Positions 44,949 through 53,197 of a stretch of DNA of 64,000 nucleotides are shown piece by piece. Every line of letters starts with the position of its first letter. Within the stretch, counting starts at the first letter, position 1. The stretch is from Alphaproteobacteria bacterium (GTDB lineage Bacteria > Pseudomonadota > Alphaproteobacteria > Micropepsales > Micropepsaceae), in contig JAJPIX010000018.1 of assembly GCA_021324545.1 (NCBI GenBank), forward strand, positions 1-64,000. Reading direction: 5' to 3'. The notes beneath the pieces were generated by a model that ran no database searches, was not told the origin of the DNA, and worked only from the letters and a program-made list of their open reading frames with translations. Both the position numbers and the translations under genes were made by a program.

Positions 44949-47201
44949 TCAGAGCCGTACAGCCCTCAATCGCAGGGCATTGGCGACAACGGACACGGAA
45001 CTCAGGCTCATGGCCGCCGCCGCAATCATGGGCGAGAGCAGCTCGCCGGTCAGAGGAAACAGGACGCCCGCGGCCACCGGAATCCCGATCGCGTTGTAAA
45101 CAAATGCAAAGAACAGGTTCTGCTTCATGTTTCGGCGTGCGGTGCGCGCGAGTTTGCGCGCACGCAGCAGCGCGGAGAGGTCACCTTTCAGCAGCGTCAG
45201 TCCCGCCGCTTCGATCGCGGCGTCGGCGCCGGTACCCATTGCGATGGAAACGTCGGCGGCCGCAAGCGCCGGCGCATCGTTCACGCCGTCGCCGGCCATC
45301 GCGACAATGTGGCCCTGGCTCTTCAGTTTGGCGATAAGCGCGAGTTTGCCTTCCGGCTTCAGCTCCGACGCCACATGCGCGATCCCGGCGTCACGCGCCA
45401 CTGCCATGGCGGTCAGCTCGGTGTCGCCGGTCGCCATGGTGACGTCCAGTCCGTCGGCCGTGAGCGCCGCCAGAAGCTCGCGAGCATCATCCTTCAGCGG
45501 ATCCTTTTGCGCGATGAACCCCTGCAGCCTGCCGCCCTTGGCGACATACACGACCGTCGCTCCGGAACGGCGAAGCTTGTCGGCCTCCGGCGCAAGAGCG
45601 TCCGTCTCGATTCCGTTCTCACGCATGAACACTGCGCTTCCGGCAAGCGCTATTTCGCCGCCGGCATCCGCTCTCACGCCGCCGCCCGTCACGCTCTGGA
45701 AATTTGAAATTGCGGGCAGCGGAAGCGAACGTTCACGGGCCGCCTGTGTGATGGCCTGCGCCAGGGGATGCGCGCTCTGGGATTCCAGCGCGGCAGCCAG
45801 CGCGAGCACCGAATTTTCGTTCGCCCCGGTCGCGGCGCGCACGGCAATCACCCTGGGCCTGCCTTCGGTAATTGTGCCTGTCTTGTCGATCACCAGCGCC
45901 GTTGCTGTGGCAAATCCTTCCAGAGAGCGCGCATCGCGCACCAGGATGCCCGCATGGGCCCCCCGGCCGATGGCCGTCATCACCGACATGGGCGTGGCCA
46001 GTCCCAGCGCGCAGGGACATGCGATGATGAGCACCGAAACCGCCGCCACGAGGCCGTAGTTGTAGGCGGGCGAGGGCCCGTATTGCGCCCACGCGATGAA
46101 CGCCAGAACCGCCACGCCGATAACGGCCGGCACGAACCATGCCGACACTTTGTCGGCCAGGCCCTGCATCGGCGCGCGGCTGCGCTGCGCCTCGGCCACC
46201 AGACCGGCGATCCTGGCCAGCATCGTGTCGGCGCCCACCTTTCGGGCGCGCACGACAAGCGCGCCGGTGCCGTTGATGGTTCCGCCGGTAACGGACGCGC
46301 CGGCGGCTTTCGCAACCGGCATGGATTCTCCTGTGAGGAGGGATTCATCGACAGCGCTATTGCCCTCGATCACCTCGCCATCGGTCGGGATGGCCTCGCC
46401 CGGCGGCACGACCAGAATATCGCCGGCACGGATTTCGGAGAGCGGCACTGTCTCCGTGCCTTGCGGCGTGCGGCGCCGGACCGTTTTTGGCGAAAGGTCG
46501 AGCAGCGCGCGCACGGCTGCTCCGGTTCTGGCGCGGGCGCGCAATTCCAGCACCTGTCCGAGCAGCACGAGCGTCACGATCACCGCGGCGGCTTCGAAAT
46601 AGAGCGGCGCAAATCCGTTTTCCTTGAAGGCATCGGGAATTTTTCCGGGAAAAATCAGTGCAAAGGTGCTGTAAAAAAACGCAACGCCCACGCCCATGGC
46701 GATCAGGGTGAACATGTTGGCCCTGCCGCCGATTGCACCCTTCCAGCCGCGCACAAGAAACGGCCAGGCCGCCCACAGCACGATAGGCGTGGTGAGGACA
46801 AGTTCGATCCAGTTGCGGTTGACCGGCGCGACCGTGGAATCCATCCAGTAGGTCTTTCCGATCATCACCAGCCCCACCACGGGAAGTGCGAGCGTCAGCG
46901 AAAACCAGAAACGAAGCCGCATGTCGCGATATTCGCGATCATCTGCGGCAGCGGCAGGATCGAGCGGCTCCAGCGCCATGCCGCAGATGGGGCACGCGCC
47001 GGGACCCGGATGGCGCACCTCCGGATGCATCGGACAGGTGTAGATGTCGCCGGCGCGCGCAGGCGCTGACGCGGGACTGGGCGGCTGAACGTATTTCGAG
47101 GGCTGCGCGACGAATTTATCGCGGCAGCCCGCATTGCAAAAGTAATAGGTCGTGTCCCGATAGTCTGCGCGGTGTTTTGCTGTCGCTGCATCGACCGTCA
47201 T
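44949..47201 (-). CDS. copA: Copper-translocating P1B-type ATPase
   Basis: A P-type ATPase exporting Cu(I) from the cytoplasm. The N-terminus has most of a YHS domain (YYFCNAGCRDKF) and a heavy-metal-binding module (YTCPMHPEVRH...CPICGMALEP). The membrane CPC motif is IIACPCALGLATP; the phosphorylation site is DKTGTITEG; TGES and GDGVNDAPAL are present. Called from the ATG at 47201 it has 750 residues but misses the conserved DPVCG that normally opens the YHS domain. Those codons (KDPVCG) lie directly upstream in frame without any ATG, GTG or TTG start, while a plausible GTG start at 47272 is one base out of frame. A one-base deletion or sequence error is suspected. It is divergent from csoR. 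Confidence 0.93.
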   Translation of the reverse strand: MTVDAATAKHRADYRDTTYYFCNAGCRDKFVAQPSKYVQPPSPASAPARAGDIYTCPMHPEVRHPGPGACPICGMALEPLDPAAAADDREYRDMRLRFWFSLTLALPVVGLVMIGKTYWMDSTVAPVNRNWIELVLTTPIVLWAAWPFLVRGWKGAIGGRANMFTLIAMGVGVAFFYSTFALIFPGKIPDAFKENGFAPLYFEAAAVIVTLVLLGQVLELRARARTGAAVRALLDLSPKTVRRRTPQGTETVPLSEIRAGDILVVPPGEAIPTDGEVIEGNSAVDESLLTGESMPVAKAAGASVTGGTINGTGALVVRARKVGADTMLARIAGLVAEAQRSRAPMQGLADKVSAWFVPAVIGVAVLAFIAWAQYGPSPAYNYGLVAAVSVLIIACPCALGLATPMSVMTAIGRGAHAGILVRDARSLEGFATATALVIDKTGTITEGRPRVIAVRAATGANENSVLALAAALESQSAHPLAQAITQAARERSLPLPAISNFQSVTGGGVRADAGGEIALAGSAVFMRENGIETDALAPEADKLRRSGATVVYVAKGGRLQGFIAQKDPLKDDARELLAALTADGLDVTMATGDTELTAMAVARDAGIAHVASELKPEGKLALIAKLKSQGHIVAMAGDGVNDAPALAAADVSIAMGTGADAAIEAAGLTLLKGDLSALLRARKLARTARRNMKQNLFFAFVYNAIGIPVAAGVLFPLTGELLSPMIAAAAMSLSSVSVVANALRLRAVRL

Positions 47202-47294
47202 GCCGCAGACGGGGTCTTTCGCCTGGCCGGTTTCGGAGCGGCCGTTTGCCGGTTTGCCTGCGCGTGGGTCACGGTGGGGCCAGTCTTGAGCGAG

Positions 47295-47311
47295 ATACCC
47301 TGTGGGGGTAT
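47295..47311. promoter_or_regulatory. Candidate CsoR operator between the copper ATPase and csoR
   Basis: ATACCC-TGTGG-GGGTAT is a perfect 6-bp inverted repeat with a 5-base centre. It has the G/C-tract flanked by A/T form known for CsoR/RcnR-family operators. It lies 9 bases before the csoR ATG and upstream of the copper ATPase, so a single site could silence both until copper binds CsoR. Confidence 0.78.
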
Positions 47312-47320
47312 ATAACGGGC

Positions 47321-47620
47321 ATGCGACAGGACATCAAGGCGGCGTGCCGGAAACGCCTCAACCGGATCGAAGGTCAGGTGCGCGGCGTGGCAAGGATGCT
47401 CGACGAGGATCGCTACTGCATCGACGTCATCACCCAAATCGCCGCCGTGCGGGCGGCGCTCGCCCGCGTGGAAGATGTCATCCTGCGCGATCACGTCGCC
47501 ACCTGCGTCGCCCACGCCATCGCGTCCGGGAACAAGACGGAACAGCGAAAGAAAATCGCCGAGTTGATGGAGACGTTCGGCCGCAGGAATCAGATCGCCG
47601 CACGCAGCCGCGCATACTAA
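47321..47620 (+). CDS. csoR: Copper-sensing transcriptional repressor
   Basis: A 99-residue all-helical CsoR/RcnR-family repressor. It starts MRQDIKAACRKRLNRIEGQV, with the family's R-L-x-R-I-x-G-Q-V motif. The ligand set Cys33, His58, Cys62 has the same 25- and 4-residue spacing as the Cu(I)-binding Cys-His-Cys of known CsoR proteins, which favours copper over nickel or formaldehyde sensing. It has no HTH; DNA binding is by a helical tetramer surface. The palindrome at 47295-47311 is the probable operator. Confidence 0.93.
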   Translation: MRQDIKAACRKRLNRIEGQVRGVARMLDEDRYCIDVITQIAAVRAALARVEDVILRDHVATCVAHAIASGNKTEQRKKIAELMETFGRRNQIAARSRAY

Positions 47621-47798
47621 TCCGCCTGTCGCCGACTTCCGCCTTGTTCCGGCCATAAGCCTTGCCGTCGCGGTCGTTTCGGGGCCATGTCCGTTGCGAT
47701 TTCGCATACAGTGACGCTGATGGGCGCGCTTGCGGCTGCATCGCCTTTTCCCGCCCAGGCGTGCTAAGCCTGATGGAGTCGAAACGGGCACGGCACTC

Positions 47799-48611
47799 AT
47801 GCACGATACGGTCATCGCAGTCATTCTGGGCGTCATCGAAGGCCTGACCGAATTTTTGCCCGTTTCATCCACCGCGCATCTGCTGGTCGGCGAAAGGCTT
47901 CTCGGCATCAATCATGACCGGTGGGAAGCCTTCACGGTGGTGATTCAGTTCGGCGCCGTGCTTTCGGTGGTGGCCGTCTATTGGCGCAAGTTCTGGACCG
48001 TGCTCATCGGTCTTCCGACCGAGGCTGGCGCCCGGCGTTTTGCCGCTAATGTCATCCTGGCGTTTCTGCCGTCTGCCATTCTCGGAGCCGCCCTGATCAA
48101 GTTCATCAACGGCTATCTGCTCGATCCGTCGCGCGCATTGCCGGTGATCGCCGTGTCGTGGCTGATCGGCGGCGTGATCATTCTGCTTTTCGAGCACATC
48201 GCGCCCAAACCGCGCTATGCCGACAGCGACAATCTCCCGCTGTGGAAGGCGCTTCAGATCGGGCTCTGCCAATGTCTGGCCATTCTGCCCGGCGTATCGC
48301 GCTCCGGCGCCACGATCCTGGGCGGCGAACTGCTGGGCGTGGAGCGCAAGACTGCCGCACATTTCACGTTTTATCTTGCGGTGCCTACGATGCTGGGCGC
48401 CAGCGTGTTCGAGCTTTATGAGAAGTGGCATTCGCTGTCGGATGCCAATGTCTCGGTCATCGCAATCGGGTTTGTGGTGTCGTTTGTCGTGGCACTGTTT
48501 GTGGTGCGGGGATTTATCGGCTTCGTCGGGCGCTTCGGGCTCAAGCCGTTCGGCTGGTATCGCATCGCGGTCGGGGCGGCGCTCGCGGTGTCGTTGTTCT
48601 TGGCGCACTGA
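47799..48611 (+). CDS. uppP: Undecaprenyl-diphosphatase
   Basis: A 270-residue polytopic membrane enzyme (BacA/UppP family) recycling undecaprenyl pyrophosphate for peptidoglycan and O-antigen synthesis. The two family motifs are EGLTEFLPVSSTAHLLV near residue 17 and LPGVSRSGATILGGELLG near residue 165. Eight or so spans and length are standard. I chose the ATG at 47799 (start MHDTVIAVILGV), matching the family; an upstream in-frame extension is basic and not conserved in kind. Confidence 0.95.
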   Translation: MHDTVIAVILGVIEGLTEFLPVSSTAHLLVGERLLGINHDRWEAFTVVIQFGAVLSVVAVYWRKFWTVLIGLPTEAGARRFAANVILAFLPSAILGAALIKFINGYLLDPSRALPVIAVSWLIGGVIILLFEHIAPKPRYADSDNLPLWKALQIGLCQCLAILPGVSRSGATILGGELLGVERKTAAHFTFYLAVPTMLGASVFELYEKWHSLSDANVSVIAIGFVVSFVVALFVVRGFIGFVGRFGLKPFGWYRIAVGAALAVSLFLAH

Positions 48612-48625
48612 AGAGCGATGGCCCG

Positions 48626-48832
48626 CTACGACAAATCGGTTTTTTCCGGGTCGGGCGGATTGGCCTGTTCCTTCGCCATTCCCCGCTCGACTTCGGCGGC
48701 CAGCCGCTCATAGCGCTCGATCAGGGCCAGAAGAGACGTCCGGTTGTCGGGTTCCGCGATCCAGGGGAGCATGGCGCGAAGTTCCTTCGCGCGGCCCCTG
48801 TAACGGGCGGCCCTCACAGGTTTTTCGTCCAC
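48626..48832 (-). CDS. Small helical protein of unknown function (pair member A)
   Basis: A 68-residue acidic/basic protein with a GTG start at 48832. The core YRGRAKELRAMLPWIAEP then LLALIERYERLAAEVE predicts two amphipathic helices. A 39-residue stretch aligns without gaps to the divergently transcribed 65-residue protein at 48974, with 13 identities (Y, R, R-A, L-R, R, L-L, Y-E, A, E). That supports a real gene despite its size. Function unknown. It converges with uppP, with a 14-base gap. Confidence 0.65.
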   Translation of the reverse strand: MDEKPVRAARYRGRAKELRAMLPWIAEPDNRTSLLALIERYERLAAEVERGMAKEQANPPDPEKTDLS

Positions 48833-48973
48833 AATTCGACCGGCCCCGCAATTTCCAAGTCAAAACAGCAACGTAAGCGGCGTGCGATGGTTCCCGGCCC
48901 ATTTAGGTTTTTGTGGTGTTAAGCATAAACTCAGGGATCGGGCCGGGACTGGGCTAAGAGAGCGGGGTGCGAC

Positions 48974-49171
48974 ATGAGCTACGAAGCGGATCTTGCGCAC
49001 AGCTATCGGGAGCGTGCCGAACAGCTGAGGACAATTGCCGATCAGGACAATCTCGAAGAAACCCGCCGCATGCTTCTGAAGGTTGCCGGCGAGTACGAGG
49101 CGATGGCCAAGAACATGGAAGCGCTCGAAAGCTGGCGGCTGAAGTCGGCCAAACCGCGACTGCCATCCTGA
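48974..49171 (+). CDS. Small helical protein of unknown function (pair member B)
   Basis: A 65-residue protein with core YRERAEQLRTIADQDN and RRMLLKVAGEYEAMAKNME, two predicted amphipathic helices. The ATG at 48974 follows GCGGGGTG. It is homologous to the divergently transcribed gene at 48626-48832 and resembles short alphaproteobacterial proteins with an RA-x2-LR ... YE-x-(L/M)A pattern; no role is known to me. Its stop abuts the 3' end of the NDUFA9-like gene (49172) on the other strand. Confidence 0.75.
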   Translation: MSYEADLAHSYRERAEQLRTIADQDNLEETRRMLLKVAGEYEAMAKNMEALESWRLKSAKPRLPS

Positions 49172-50128
49172 CTAGGGTGCAATTGTTTCGTATTGACCCT
49201 TGGGTCGGAAGCGCCACAGATAGGATGGAACAATGGCTTCCACAGCATCGGGCTGGATGCCCAGATCGGCGAAGGTTAGGGCGCCAGGGGAAACCACGTT
49301 GTCCTTTCTCAACAGCCGCACCTGATCGGGCGTGAGAGGCGGATTGGGCAGCAGACCCAGAAACCAGGACATGAGGGTGGCCGCGAAGAACGGTACCGGC
49401 ACCAGAAGATTGTGGCGGCCTGTTTCGCGCAGAATGATCTGCATCAGATCCTTGAACGTGTAGACGCCCGGCCCGCCCAGCTCATAGGTCTTGCCGGCGC
49501 AACCGGTATTTTCGATGCAGGTCTTGATCGCTGTGGCAACATCGCCGGCGAAGACCGGTTGAAATCTGGTCATGCCGCCGCCGATCAGCGGAAGCAGGGG
49601 GGACATTCTCGCCATCGCGCCGAAGCGGTTGAAAAAATTGTCCTCCGGTCCAAAAACGAGCGAAGGGCGCAGGATGACCGCGCCGGGAAATGCTGCATGC
49701 ACGCGGCGCTCGCCTTCGGCCTTGCTTCGGGCATAAGCGGAATCGGAATCAGAGTCGGCGCCGAGCGCGGAAACGTGCACAAGCGCGCGGGCGCCGGCGG
49801 CTTTGGCGGCCCTGGCGACGGATTCGGCGGCCTCCACATGCAGCGCCTCAAAGGTCTGATGGCCGCCCCCCTGGTGGAGGATACCCACAAGGTTGACAAC
49901 GGCTTCGGCTCCCCTGACGGCCTGCGCCGCCGCATCGGCGTCCGTCACGTCACACTTGAGCACCTGAATCTGGCCGACATGTCCCATCGGCGGCAGGAAA
50001 TTTGCCAGATTCGGGTGGCGGACTGCCGCGCGAATGCGATAGCCGAGCCCGCCATCGGCCAGTAGCCGCACGGCATTGCGGCCCAGAAGTCCTGAAGCGC
50101 CGAACACGGTAATGAGCTGGCTTTTCAT
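49172..50128 (-). CDS. NDUFA9-like NAD(P)-binding protein (atypical SDR)
   Basis: A 318-residue atypical short-chain dehydrogenase/reductase related to the complex I accessory subunit NDUFA9, common in Alphaproteobacteria. The dinucleotide motif is VFGASGLLGRNAVRLLA at the N-terminus. VVNLVGIL, a YARSKAEGE near residue 130 (Tyr-x3-Lys) and RPSLVFGPED follow. Whether it binds complex I here or acts as an epimerase-like quinone-linked enzyme is not shown by the sequence. Confidence 0.88.
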   Translation of the reverse strand: MKSQLITVFGASGLLGRNAVRLLADGGLGYRIRAAVRHPNLANFLPPMGHVGQIQVLKCDVTDADAAAQAVRGAEAVVNLVGILHQGGGHQTFEALHVEAAESVARAAKAAGARALVHVSALGADSDSDSAYARSKAEGERRVHAAFPGAVILRPSLVFGPEDNFFNRFGAMARMSPLLPLIGGGMTRFQPVFAGDVATAIKTCIENTGCAGKTYELGGPGVYTFKDLMQIILRETGRHNLLVPVPFFAATLMSWFLGLLPNPPLTPDQVRLLRKDNVVSPGALTFADLGIQPDAVEAIVPSYLWRFRPKGQYETIAP

Positions 50129-50311
50129 GGCTGTCGAACCTGCCGCTTGCGCGCCCGTTCCTTAATGGAACTGCGCGCGCCTGAAAACCCGCGCGCGGTG
50201 CGGCTTATTCCTGCACGCATTTCCGTTCGCCTTGCCCCCAGCCGGGCTCGGAGGCGGCCGCATGTCGTTTGACTAACGGCCCCGGCGGCTTTTAGAAGAG
50301 CGGCCCTGCCT

Positions 50312-50396
<85 letters not shown>

Positions 50397-50424
50397 GGCA
50401 TGCCGTGCGCCGTGCGCCGCCCGT

Positions 50425-51108
50425 TCAGGCGCTCAGCTTGTCCTGCCACTGATAGCCGATTCCCCACACAGTCCTGATGTAATGGCCGCCGCCGGTTGCG
50501 GCCGCCAGCTTCTTGCGAAGCTTGCAGACGAACACGTCTATGATTTTCGGTTCTGGTTCATCCACGCCGCCGTAGAGCTGGTTCAGCAGGGTGTCCTTGG
50601 AAATGACGGCGCCCCTGCGCAAGGCAAGCGTCTCAAGAATGTTGTATTCCTTCACAGTCAGCGAAACCCTGCTGCCATTGGCCTGCACCGACTTCTCGTC
50701 GAGGTTGAGCGTGATGGGGCCGGCCTGGATGACCGATCGCGAAAAGGAATGGGCGCGGCGGATGACCGCGTTCAGGCGCGCAAGCAGTTCCGCCTTCTGG
50801 AAGGGCTTCAGCAAATAGTCGTCGGCGCCAAGGCTGAGCGCCCTGATTCGGGACTCCACCTGCTCGTCGCCGGACAGAACCAGGACCGGCGTGTCGATCT
50901 TTGCGCTCCGGATCGTGTGGAGAACATCGAAGCCGCTCATGTCCGGCAATGTGAGATCGAGAACGATGATGTCATATTCTCCGTGCCGGGCAAGCGAAAT
51001 GGCCTCCTCGCCCAGATCGGTGACGTGAACTGCGGAACCGTCGCTTTTCAATATCGTCTGGATGCTGCGGGACGCCGACGCGTCGTCTTCCACGAGCAGA
51101 ATGTGCAT
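50425..51108 (-). CDS. CtrA-family response regulator (possibly a paralogue)
   Basis: A 227-residue OmpR/CtrA-type regulator. The receiver domain has Asp51 as phospho-acceptor in VLDLTLPDMSG and the lysine in GADDYLLKPF. The winged-helix domain keeps the CtrA signature LYGGVDEPEPKIIDVFVCK. Compared with the well-known CtrA it differs at positions that are normally near-invariant (GADDYMTKPFHKDE is GADDYLLKPFQKAE here; LTGKEYQMLE is LTVKEYNILE), so it may be a CtrA paralogue, not the master cell-cycle regulator. The ATG at 51106-51108 follows AGGAGGGG. No partner kinase is adjacent. Confidence 0.88.
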   Translation of the reverse strand: MHILLVEDDASASRSIQTILKSDGSAVHVTDLGEEAISLARHGEYDIIVLDLTLPDMSGFDVLHTIRSAKIDTPVLVLSGDEQVESRIRALSLGADDYLLKPFQKAELLARLNAVIRRAHSFSRSVIQAGPITLNLDEKSVQANGSRVSLTVKEYNILETLALRRGAVISKDTLLNQLYGGVDEPEPKIIDVFVCKLRKKLAAATGGGHYIRTVWGIGYQWQDKLSA

Positions 51109-51398
51109 TTGACCCCTCCTGTTGGCGTTGGCGGAGCGGCCGGAGAGGCGCGCGGGGGCAAGCCTCGTCTGACCGAGCAGCGTCCCGGAATGGAGCGGGT
51201 CGCTGCAGGGACAGGCTTGCACGAAGCTTAAAACGCTAATATTCGGGAAAAATCGTAGGGAGAACTACCTAGAGAATCGCAAATTGCGCGTCCGCCGCGC
51301 CGGGGGCGTGCGCACTCTTGCCGTATGTCAAATCGGGCGTGGCCCAAATGCCGCGCAGTTGGAAAATCTCCGATGTTCCGTGCTATGTCGGCAGGCGC

Positions 51399-52010
51399 AT
51401 GAAGATCAGGCTTCACAGGAACGACCTGCCGGATGGCCTCGATCTCGGCCCGTTGGTCGCGATCGATACCGAGACGCTCGGCCTCAATCCGCATCGCGAC
51501 CGGCTTTGCCTTGCGCAACTGTCCTCGGGAGACAATACCTGTCACGCCGTCCAGTTTGACGCCGGCAACTATGCCGCCCCGAATCTGAAGCGTCTGCTTG
51601 GCGACCGCAACGTCACCAAGCTCTTTCACTTCGCGCGCTTCGACGTGGCCGTCCTCCGGCAGTATCTGGGTGTGCTGACCGGTCCGGTCTATTGCACGAA
51701 GATCGCTTCGAAACTCGTGCGCACCTACACCGACAAGCATGGCCTGAAGGACCTCGTGAAGGAGCTTCTCGGCGTTGACCTGTCCAAGGAGCAGCAAAGC
51801 TCGGACTGGGGCGCCGCCGAGCTGAGCGAAAAACAGCTCGCTTATGCCGCCAACGACGTGGCCTACCTTCACCGGTTGAAGGACGCGCTCGATTCGATGC
51901 TGGCCCGCGAGGGCCGGACCGAAATCGCCAATGCCTGTTTTGCGTTCCTTCCTGCGCGCGCGGAACTGGACCTGATGGGCTGGGAAAACACCGACATTTT
52001 TGCGCATTAG
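51399..52010 (+). CDS. RNase D-like 3'-5' exonuclease (DEDDy family)
   Basis: A 203-residue protein consisting of the DEDD exonuclease domain alone, without the HRDC domains of full RNase D. Motifs are VAIDTETLGL (ExoI) near residue 27, FHFARFDVAVL (ExoII), and QLAYAANDVAYLH (ExoIII, Tyr type). This short form is typical of Alphaproteobacteria, often beside kdsD-lpt genes as here. The ATG at 51399 follows GGCAGG. It probably trims RNA 3' ends. A 10-bp inverted repeat straddles its stop codon. Confidence 0.9.
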   Translation: MKIRLHRNDLPDGLDLGPLVAIDTETLGLNPHRDRLCLAQLSSGDNTCHAVQFDAGNYAAPNLKRLLGDRNVTKLFHFARFDVAVLRQYLGVLTGPVYCTKIASKLVRTYTDKHGLKDLVKELLGVDLSKEQQSSDWGAAELSEKQLAYAANDVAYLHRLKDALDSMLAREGRTEIANACFAFLPARAELDLMGWENTDIFAH

Positions 52011-52020
52011 TGCGCAAAAA
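51997..52020. repeat. Perfect 10-bp inverted repeat across the exonuclease stop codon
   Basis: TTTTTGCGCA and TGCGCAAAAA flank TTAG, which holds the TAG stop. The hairpin is followed by A, not T, on both strands, so it is not a classical intrinsic terminator. It could protect the mRNA end or act as a weak stop signal, but that is speculative. Confidence 0.5.
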
Positions 52021-52120
52021 AGCCCGATTCCGAGGGTAACCGGCGGGCGCGCAATTTTAAGAGAATTTTTGGCATGAATTTCGCCAGAGGGCCGCGCTAA
52101 ACTGGCGCTCTGGTAGGTTC

Positions 52121-53197
52121 ATGGCGGTCTCCGGGCTGGGTGCCGCGCTGAAATCACAGGGTGTCTTGATGCGTTCCGCCGATTCCGTCCGTCCCGCCGC
52201 GGCTGCCGCCTCGCGTTCCGCCGCCTCCAACGGCGAGGGGGATCTGAGGCCGGCGCAGCGCGTGCTTGATTTTGCCGCCGAGGCCGTGGCCGCGATGGGC
52301 AAAACCCTGAACGGCGATTTTTCCAAGGCTGTTGACCTCATTCTGTCTGTCAAGGGCCGGGTGATTGTCAGCGGCATGGGCAAGAGTGGGCTGATCGGAC
52401 GCAAGATCGCGGCGACCCTGGCCTCCACGGGCACGCCCGCCCATTTCGTGCATCCCGCCGAGGCCAGCCACGGCGATCTGGGCGAGCTTGTGCCCGGCGA
52501 TTTGCTTTTGATGCTTTCCTACCGCGGGGAAACTGCCGAGCTCTCGCCGCTCATCACCTATGCAAAGCGCTTCCGGATTCCCCTGATCGGAATTGCCGGC
52601 AATCCGGATTCGACGCTGATCAAATCCTCGGACGTGGCGCTGGTGCTGCCCAAGGCCCGCGAGGCCTGCCCGATGGGGCTTGCTCCCACAACCTCGACCA
52701 CAATGATGCTCGTGCTGGGAGACGCGCTGGCGGTGACGCTGATGGAGCGGCGTGGCTTCACGCCCGACCAGTATCGCGAACTGCATCCCGGCGGTTCGCT
52801 TGGCCGCGCGCTCATCCGCGTGTCCGACCTCATGCATTCCGGCGACGAGCTGCCGCTGGCCCGCGAAACCGATTCCATGCAGCAGGTGCTGATCGTCATG
52901 GCGGCGCGCCGGTTTGGCTGTGTCGGCATCACGGACGCCAAGGGGGGGCTGACCGGCATCATCACGGACGGCGACCTGTCGCGGCACATGAGCCGGGATC
53001 TTCTGGACAAGTCCGCGGCCGACGTCATGACGCGCAACCCCAAGATCGCCGCCCCGGATCAGCTGGCGGCCGAAGCGCTGGCCTTCATGAACGCGAACAA
53101 GATTACCCGTCTGTTCGTTCTCGATCCGAGGGACAAGTCAAAGCGGCCGGTTGGCATCCTGCATATCCACGATTGCCTCCGCGCAGGACTGGAATAG
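52121..53197 (+). CDS. kdsD: D-arabinose 5-phosphate isomerase (KpsF/GutQ family)
   Basis: A 358-residue isomerase converting D-ribulose 5-phosphate to D-arabinose 5-phosphate, the first step of KDO synthesis for LPS. The SIS domain (about 75-210) has GMGKSGLIGRKIAATLASTG, HGDLGEL and SYRGETAEL; two CBS domains (about 240-358) follow. The ATG at 52121 gives a longer N-terminus than usual; a second ATG at 52169 is a reasonable alternative. lptC starts one base after its stop codon, so this is the head of an LPS-synthesis and export operon. Confidence 0.93.
   Translation: MAVSGLGAALKSQGVLMRSADSVRPAAAAASRSAASNGEGDLRPAQRVLDFAAEAVAAMGKTLNGDFSKAVDLILSVKGRVIVSGMGKSGLIGRKIAATLASTGTPAHFVHPAEASHGDLGELVPGDLLLMLSYRGETAELSPLITYAKRFRIPLIGIAGNPDSTLIKSSDVALVLPKAREACPMGLAPTTSTTMMLVLGDALAVTLMERRGFTPDQYRELHPGGSLGRALIRVSDLMHSGDELPLARETDSMQQVLIVMAARRFGCVGITDAKGGLTGIITDGDLSRHMSRDLLDKSAADVMTRNPKIAAPDQLAAEALAFMNANKITRLFVLDPRDKSKRPVGILHIHDCLRAGLE

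Noticed and set aside
43114..45099. A 661-codon plus-strand frame opposite the radical SAM gene
   Set aside because: Antisense shadow; the real gene has cluster cysteines and family motifs.
47198..47911. A 237-codon minus-strand frame through csoR and the divergent promoter region
   Set aside because: It is antisense to csoR; only its last 24 codons are of interest, as the possible frameshifted leader of the copper ATPase.
51997..52020. The strong inverted repeat at the exonuclease stop as an intrinsic terminator
   Set aside because: The stem is followed by A on both strands, not by a T-run, so it is listed only as a repeat.
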